Shown: one piece after another, positions 1 through 4,237 of the stretch
How the letters are laid out: every line of letters begins with the position of its first letter
Numbering within the stretch: position 1 is the first letter of the stretch
The notes under the pieces: model-generated
Told to the model about the DNA's origin: nothing
Databases searched by the model: none
What the model saw: the letters and a program-made list of their open reading frames with translations, nothing else
Translations under genes and position numbers: made by a program
Assembly (NCBI GenBank): GCA_041678645.1
Contig: JBAYNT010000029.1
Location: 1 to 6,899 of the forward strand
Length of the DNA: 6,899 nt
Direction of reading: 5' to 3'
DNA from: WOZL01 sp041678645
Lineage (GTDB): Bacteria; Patescibacteriota; Dojkabacteria; SC72

Positions 1-429
1 AAGAGAGTGTTAGGAGAGGGTGGTGGCGCATATATATTTAGAACATCATGGCTTTTTGGTCCAGGTGCTACTAATTTCATAGAGAAGATATCTAAGTATG
101 CTAGAGAGTTACCAGAACTTAAAGTAGTAACAGATGAGATAGGTTGTCCTACTTTTGTAGGTGATTTAAGTGAGAGGATATTGTTAGCAATAGGGGGAGA
201 GATTGAGCCAGGTATATATCATGCTTGTAGTAGTAATCATCTCTCTAGGTACGAATTTGCACAAGAGATATTAGGGCTTCAGGGTATTGAAACTCCTATT
301 AATGAGTGTAAGCTAGAGGATTTCGAAAGGAAAGCTCAAGTCCCAAATATCTCCATATTAAATAATACGAAGATGCCTGAGGCTAGAAAATCGGAAGAAA
401 TGCTAGAAGAATACTTCAATATGGGTTAA
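1..429 (+). CDS. rmlD: dTDP-4-dehydrorhamnose reductase (RmlD family), C-terminal part, 5' truncated
   Basis: The reading frame is open from base 1 to a TAA at 427-429, so the start lies outside the window and only the last 142 residues are visible. RmlD enzymes reduce dTDP-4-dehydro-L-rhamnose with NAD(P)H, the last step of dTDP-L-rhamnose synthesis in the cytoplasm. The family is recognised from RTSWLFGPGATNF near the start of the fragment, then VVTDEIGCPTFVGDLSE, where RmlD normally has VVxDQxGxPTxxxDLA, and a terminal segment with ILNNTKMPEAR, matching the usual PxxSxLDNSKL region. The Rossmann fold and the catalytic YxxxK lie in the missing part. The length from RTSW to the C-terminus is normal for the family. 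The glycosyltransferase gene begins 10 bp after the stop, which fits a rhamnose-containing polysaccharide cluster. A related sugar-nucleotide epimerase/reductase of the extended SDR family is the main alternative. Confidence 0.88.
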   Translation, partial: KRVLGEGGGAYIFRTSWLFGPGATNFIEKISKYARELPELKVVTDEIGCPTFVGDLSERILLAIGGEIEPGIYHACSSNHLSRYEFAQEILGLQGIETPINECKLEDFERKAQVPNISILNNTKMPEARKSEEMLEEYFNMG

Positions 430-432
430 TAT
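427..432 (+). promoter_or_regulatory. possible -10 box (TAATAT) for a leaderless glycosyltransferase transcript
   Basis: TAATAT overlaps the stop codon of the upstream RmlD gene and ends 7 nt before ATG 440. There is no -35 match and no extended TG. On its own this is weak in AT-rich DNA; it gains weight from the same arrangement at the other starts in the window. Confidence 0.3.
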
Positions 433-439
433 TGTAGTG

Positions 440-1621
440 ATGCACCTAATAATAGATTGTACAACAACCCAAAATCAACTAAGTCACCACGGCATAGGTG
501 TATATACTAAAAACGTAGTAAAACACACTATCAGAAACCCTCAAACCAAATTCTCATTACTACTCTTTGATGCACCAAGTACCCTAGACGAAATATTAAA
601 GAACAAACCAAACAATGTAGAAATAGTAAGAATAGGGAAACTAAGAGAATCCAGCTACCTTAACTACATATGGTATCTAACTCAATACCTACCCCAAATA
701 AAGAAAATAAAAACTAAAGACTCTGTATACTTCTGTCCATACTTCTGGTTGGGAATACCATCCAACACACTACCTACAATACTAATGATACATGACATGA
801 TACTACCGATATTCAACATATACTCAGAGGGAAGTAAGATAAAGAACTTTATCAAAAAACAACTCTACTGGTTTGAGTTAAATAAATCCAAAAAATGCAA
901 AGGAATAGTAGTTAACAGCCAGTGTACAAAAGATGACTACCTAAAATACTACCCTAAGTACGATGAAGAGAAAGTAAAAGTAGTATATTTGGACGCAGAG
1001 CTAGAAGGAACAGACTCAAATTGGGATGAAAAGCTACCATCTGATTACAAACAGAAAGGATATTACATATATATGGGAGGTACGGTATATAAAAATAAGA
1101 ATTCTAAAGGTGTAGTAGATGGATATGTAAGCCTTTTAGAGAAATTATCCTCCAAGGAAGATGCCCCGTACTTAGTAATAGCAGGAGGGAATTTTATAAA
1201 AGATAATCTTCAAGCTCAAGAGTTTAGAGAATATATAAGACAGAAGGGAATAGAAAGCAATGTTTTATTAACAGGCTTCTATGAAGATAATCAAGCTCAA
1301 CAACTACTATCGAACTCAATAGCAATGCTACACCTATCACTCTATGAGGGCTTTGGCATATCTCTAGTAGAGGGTATGAAGGCAGGAACACCAGTAATAG
1401 CTCATAATGGTTCATGCTACCCAGAGGTCCTAGATGGAGCAGGTCTACTAGTAGATGGTGAGAACGATGAAGAGGTCGGTAAAGCAATGTATGATGTTTA
1501 TAAGGATAAGGAATTAAGAGAGGAGTTAATAGGGGAAGGTCTAAAAAGAGCAAGAGAATTCTCGTGGGAGAAAACAGCAGAGGAAACCTATCAGTTTATT
1601 TTAAACTCTGTGACCCAATAA
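440..1621 (+). CDS. GT4-family (GT-B fold) glycosyltransferase
   Basis: A 393-residue protein of typical length for a glycosyltransferase group 1 (GT4) enzyme, which moves a sugar from a nucleotide donor to a lipid-linked or growing glycan at the cytoplasmic face of the membrane. Numbered from ATG 440, it has an N-terminal acceptor domain (about 1-180) with the early HHGIGVYTKN motif and MIHD at 116-119. The donor-binding domain follows, with YMGGTVYKNKN (about 211-221) and the diagnostic EX7E motif: E303-GFGISLV-E311, then AGTPVIA. There is no signal peptide or membrane segment. It follows the RmlD gene closely, so the donor may be dTDP-rhamnose or another sugar of the same pathway; the substrate cannot be read from sequence. 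GTG at 437 is an alternative start, but ATG 440 sits 7 nt after a TAATAT box and no Shine-Dalgarno is present. The 3' end overlaps the convergent gene by 31 bp. Base skew changes sharply inside the gene near 950. Confidence 0.9.
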   Translation: MHLIIDCTTTQNQLSHHGIGVYTKNVVKHTIRNPQTKFSLLLFDAPSTLDEILKNKPNNVEIVRIGKLRESSYLNYIWYLTQYLPQIKKIKTKDSVYFCPYFWLGIPSNTLPTILMIHDMILPIFNIYSEGSKIKNFIKKQLYWFELNKSKKCKGIVVNSQCTKDDYLKYYPKYDEEKVKVVYLDAELEGTDSNWDEKLPSDYKQKGYYIYMGGTVYKNKNSKGVVDGYVSLLEKLSSKEDAPYLVIAGGNFIKDNLQAQEFREYIRQKGIESNVLLTGFYEDNQAQQLLSNSIAMLHLSLYEGFGISLVEGMKAGTPVIAHNGSCYPEVLDGAGLLVDGENDEEVGKAMYDVYKDKELREELIGEGLKRAREFSWEKTAEETYQFILNSVTQ

Positions 1622-2133
1622 TTACCCAAACTATCTCTACTCAGTAATCTCTTTAAATTAGGAGACAACATATCTATCTCATAACTCTTTATCTCATACA
1701 GTTCATCTTGGAAACTAAAATATCTTTCCTCAATTGGGAAAACTGTTTTTAACAAAGGATCACTCCTACACTCTACAACCTCTACAGTAGGTCTAAGCTC
1801 GACATCCAATATCCTCTCACCATCACTACCATCAACCCTTAGATGAGTAGAATACTCATCAGGAGAACTAATATCTCTATTCTCCCACCCACATAGAAAT
1901 ACTCCCTCCTTACAGTATCCCCACAACTGATTCTCTTCTCTTTCATACTCATCTAGAACTTCTCTATTAACAACATCGTACCTGTAAGATCTCTTTTGCT
2001 CATTTACAAATATACTCTCACTATCTACCCAATAAACAGGGGCAATTGGATTAATATCTAACTTAATTCTTTCTGTTTTTAAAATATTTATTTCTACTAA
2101 AAAGAAAAGAATTGAAACTATTAACTCCTCCAT
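1591..2133 (-). CDS. hypothetical protein, possibly membrane-anchored or exported, 180 aa
   Basis: I do not recognise this protein. The ATG at 2133 is fixed by an in-frame TAA directly upstream. Residues 4-18 are hydrophobic (LIVSILFFLVEINIL), but the stretch contains a glutamate and has no clear signal-peptidase site, so it may be a weak anchor or signal. The rest is acidic and aromatic, with short alternating segments such as PVYWVDSESIFV (32-43) and GVFLCGW (77-83) that suggest beta strands, perhaps one or two propeller-like blades; this is inference only. Cysteines are at 74, 81 and 122. It lies 20 bp downstream of the M23 peptidase gene on the same strand, so the two are probably co-transcribed and may act together at the envelope. 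The 3' end overlaps the convergent glycosyltransferase gene by 31 bp and ends in tandem stops, TGA then TAG. No Shine-Dalgarno precedes the start; GGAGG occurs just inside the gene, not upstream. Its length, and the lack of any other gene in this stretch, support it being real. Confidence 0.7.
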   Translation of the reverse strand: MEELIVSILFFLVEINILKTERIKLDINPIAPVYWVDSESIFVNEQKRSYRYDVVNREVLDEYEREENQLWGYCKEGVFLCGWENRDISSPDEYSTHLRVDGSDGERILDVELRPTVEVVECRSDPLLKTVFPIEERYFSFQDELYEIKSYEIDMLSPNLKRLLSRDSLGNYWVTEFKIN

Positions 2134-2153
2134 TTATATTAATCTTAATTTAT

Positions 2154-3665
2154 CTAAAACTTCGGATGTGGATTATCCCCACTCAATCTCCCAGGAAAAA
2201 CATCCTTCTTATTCGTTTTCACTAAATTCCAATCAATATCGATAAAAGGTACTGGATCTATATGAGTACTCTGAGCTCTGGCCTCTCTTAACTCAAAATG
2301 TAGATGATGACCCAAAGGCTGACAGTTATGAGCCCCGCTATTACCACTTAGTGCAATTAGATCTCCTTTCTTAACACTCTGCCCATTCTGCACGTAGATC
2401 TTCTCTAAATGCATATATGCCATATGATGACCGCTATTATACTTAACAACTAGATAGTTTCCACCGCTATTACACTCTCCACCAAAGTTGTCATATCCTC
2501 GAGCTACAACTGTACCACTATCACTTGCATAGATATTCTCTCTGACAGATGCAAAATCTATACCCTTGTGGGGACATTGATAAACTGTACAACCGTGCCA
2601 CTGATTAACATAGACTATCTTTGAAAATGGGAAAGAATATATACCATTACTCACATCCTTTATCTCTTCAAAAGTTGTAGATTTTTTAAAAGCCAATTCT
2701 TGGTCTAACCATTGGTTTCTATGATTGATAGAGAAGTAGCCTTTAAATATTAAATCTGTAGGCAACTCTTTTACTAAAGTAGAAATTTCAAAGTAATCAT
2801 ATCTAAATATGTAGCTAGTAGGGGATACTATTTTTTCCTTTAGGAAGTACACCTCATGGCTTAGGTTAACTTGATAATTATCTGTATCAGTAACTACTTC
2901 GTTACATTTAAACCAAGTTTTACTATCTAAAATATCAAAATCACTACATATAAAACTATCAATATATACAGTTATACTATCTCTGTATGTACCTTTGCTA
3001 TTAACAATTTTCTGATTGTTGTATGTATAGTATGTGGAAGAAGTAATATTTGGATGATCAATACTACACTCTAGTAAAGTAAATAGTTTTTTCTTAATGT
3101 CATATTTATATTTACAGTAGTTCCTCTCTTGAGGAGTTTCTCTCTCTTTTGGTTTTTTATTTTCTTCACTGCCTCCAATCTCTTTCTCCTCCTCAAGAAA
3201 TTCTTTTTTAGCAATATACTTCTCTGTAGATATGCCTAAAACTTCCTCTTCCCAAATATCCTCTTGGATATCTCTAGAGATATGTACCCCTTCCTCAATC
3301 CGTGGATTAATATCCGTAACGGGTTGTTCTTGGGTAAGATACAGATCGAAATATCCAGACTCCATATTGAAACATTGATACTCATTACTACTACATCTTT
3401 TACCAGCTTCTTTAATATATACTTTCCATAGATATGAGCCCTCCTCATCAATCTCTATATCTAAATAGTTATTTAAAAGCCAGTCTGAGGTATATATTAG
3501 TTCCTCTTTACTATCTTTGAGCTTATATATCCCAACCATATATTCACACTCCTGTGCATACTGGCCCCACTGTATATGTACAGGATTTGCATTAAACACT
3601 TCAATATCTACATGAGCAAATATTGGAGTAAGAAATGCCAAAAAAATTTTCAGTACTGATTCCAT
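2154..3665 (-). CDS. secreted M23 (LytM/DD-endopeptidase family) metallopeptidase with N-terminal Fn3-like domain
   Basis: A 503-residue exported zinc peptidase likely to cut peptidoglycan cross-bridges during wall growth or remodelling. Residues 1-17 look like a short signal peptide (MESVLKIFLAFLTPIFA, cleavage before H18). Residues about 26-110 resemble a fibronectin type III sandwich (HIQWGQY, SYLWKVYI). A charged Glu/Lys linker covers about 125-182, and 183-335 is a region I do not recognise. The C-terminal M23 domain (about 340-480) has the complete active site: H366 and D370 (HKGID) and H456 as zinc ligands, with H419 (YMHL) and H454 (HLHFE) as the catalytic histidines, by analogy with LytM. 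There are eleven cysteines, four of them (359, 364, 398, 448) around the catalytic domain, consistent with disulfides outside the cell. The start could also be TTG at 3671, but ATG 3665 lies 5 nt after a CATAAT box and gives the better signal peptide. The 180-residue gene follows 20 bp downstream; the DUF456 gene is divergent. Confidence 0.9.
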   Translation of the reverse strand: MESVLKIFLAFLTPIFAHVDIEVFNANPVHIQWGQYAQECEYMVGIYKLKDSKEELIYTSDWLLNNYLDIEIDEEGSYLWKVYIKEAGKRCSSNEYQCFNMESGYFDLYLTQEQPVTDINPRIEEGVHISRDIQEDIWEEEVLGISTEKYIAKKEFLEEEKEIGGSEENKKPKERETPQERNYCKYKYDIKKKLFTLLECSIDHPNITSSTYYTYNNQKIVNSKGTYRDSITVYIDSFICSDFDILDSKTWFKCNEVVTDTDNYQVNLSHEVYFLKEKIVSPTSYIFRYDYFEISTLVKELPTDLIFKGYFSINHRNQWLDQELAFKKSTTFEEIKDVSNGIYSFPFSKIVYVNQWHGCTVYQCPHKGIDFASVRENIYASDSGTVVARGYDNFGGECNSGGNYLVVKYNSGHHMAYMHLEKIYVQNGQSVKKGDLIALSGNSGAHNCQPLGHHLHFELREARAQSTHIDPVPFIDIDWNLVKTNKKDVFPGRLSGDNPHPKF

Positions 3666-3670
3666 ACCCA

Positions 3671-3676
3671 ATTATG
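3671..3676 (-). promoter_or_regulatory. putative -10 box (CATAAT) of the M23 peptidase gene
   Basis: Read on the minus strand, CATAAT is followed by TGGGT and then ATG 3665, a gap of 5 nt. No Shine-Dalgarno precedes the ATG, and no good -35 is seen 16-18 bp upstream. The arrangement fits a leaderless or nearly leaderless transcript. Confidence 0.4.
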
Positions 3677-3711
3677 ATTTGCAAAAATGAACAGACGATT
3701 AACTACAGATG

Positions 3712-3720
3712 TGAGATAAT
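3712..3720 (+). promoter_or_regulatory. extended -10 promoter (TGA-GATAAT) of the DUF456 gene
   Basis: An extended -10 element, TG at 3712-3713 plus one base plus GATAAT at 3715-3720, ends 6 nt before ATG 3727, so the predicted transcript would begin at the ATG itself. The -35 position (about 3692-3697, CAGACG) matches poorly, which is usual for extended -10 promoters. AGGG at 3722-3725 is too close to the ATG to serve as a ribosome binding site. Confidence 0.5.
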
Positions 3721-3726
3721 AAGGGT

Positions 3727-4212
3727 ATGTTGGAAATATCTATATATATAATTGCAGGAGGAATATCCTTAATAGGATTGGTTTTAACAGTGATATCTCT
3801 GCCAGGTGTATGGTTAATATTCCTATCAACCATACTCGTTGCTATTGTAGACAAATTTCAAACCATTACACCATTAATATTAACTTCCATTTTCCTAATA
3901 TCATTGTTTTCAACACTCATAGACAATATCGTTAATCTACTTGGTGTTAAAGTAATGGGGGGAACCATTTGGGGGATGGTAGGTGCAGTACTTGGCGGCA
4001 TAGTGGGATTGATAATTGGCAACATAGTGGGCCTAATTCTTGGTCCATTACTTGGAGCTTTCTTTCTAGAATTTCTCTTGGGTAAAAAAAGTTTTGAAGA
4101 GAGTCTTAAGGCCGGACTTGGAACCTTTATGGGCGTACTCTTAAGTGTAATTTTGAAATCAGCAATAAATGTTGGGATAGTAATATTTGTAATTACAAGA
4201 CTCTTACCATAA
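3727..4212 (+). CDS. DUF456 family integral membrane protein
   Basis: A 161-residue, almost entirely hydrophobic protein of the length usual for DUF456, a family of unknown function. What is seen: an N-terminal hydrophobic hairpin (about 5-41) split by the family-like LPGVWLIFL; a second hydrophobic region (about 47-71) ending in TLIDNIVNLLGVK; a glycine-rich region (about 78-118) with WGMVGAVLGGIVGLI, LGPLLGAFFLE and spaced glycines that would pack helices tightly; the SLKAGLGTFMG segment (126-136), typical of the family C-terminus; and a final hydrophobic helix to about 158. It acts in the cytoplasmic membrane, but its substrate or partner is not known. It is divergent from the M23 gene across a gap of about 60 bp, and secA starts 25 bp after its stop. 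The ATG is preceded by an extended -10 and no usable Shine-Dalgarno. Confidence 0.85.
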   Translation: MLEISIYIIAGGISLIGLVLTVISLPGVWLIFLSTILVAIVDKFQTITPLILTSIFLISLFSTLIDNIVNLLGVKVMGGTIWGMVGAVLGGIVGLIIGNIVGLILGPLLGAFFLEFLLGKKSFEESLKAGLGTFMGVLLSVILKSAINVGIVIFVITRLLP

Positions 4213-4222
4213 TTAAAAAGGA

Positions 4223-4231
4223 TGATATAAT
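4223..4231 (+). promoter_or_regulatory. extended -10 promoter (TGA-TATAAT) directly upstream of secA
   Basis: A perfect extended -10, TG at 4223-4224, one base, then TATAAT at 4226-4231, ends 6 nt before ATG 4238. A partial -35, TTACCA at 4204-4209 (4 of 6 to TTGACA, 16 bp spacer), overlaps the end of the DUF456 gene. Transcription would start at the A of the secA ATG, giving a leaderless mRNA. An AAAGGA at 4217-4222 lies 15 nt from the ATG, too far for a good Shine-Dalgarno, and would be upstream of this transcript. Confidence 0.55.
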
Positions 4232-4237
4232 CTACTC

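Larger units (their letters stand above)
3666..3726. promoter_or_regulatory. compact divergent intergenic region between the M23 and DUF456 genes
   Basis: This gap of about 60 bp must hold both outward promoters. With -10 boxes at 3671-3676 (minus) and 3715-3720 (plus), the two -35 positions fall on nearly the same bases, about 3692-3699. ACAGA occurs twice, at 3691-3695 and 3705-3709; this may be chance. No hairpin or clear operator is visible. Confidence 0.4.

Noticed and set aside
1224..1553. Minus-strand open frame of 109 codons
   Set aside because: It lies wholly inside the glycosyltransferase gene, covering its EX7E motif. Its Leu/His-rich translation is typical of an antisense shadow.
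1621..1648. ATTAC...GTAAT inverted repeat as a terminator
   Set aside because: The stem has only 5 AT-rich pairs and an 18-nt loop, with no T-run after it.
2125..2133. GGAGG at the start of the 180-residue gene as a ribosome binding site
   Set aside because: On the minus strand it lies after the ATG (codons 2-3), and no start codon in any frame follows at a suitable distance.
3236..3451. Minus-strand open frame of 71 codons
   Set aside because: It is an out-of-frame shadow inside the M23 gene, with no sensible start signal.
4217..4222. AAAGGA as the secA Shine-Dalgarno
   Set aside because: It is 15 nt from the ATG and lies upstream of a perfect extended -10, so it would probably not be in the mRNA from that promoter.
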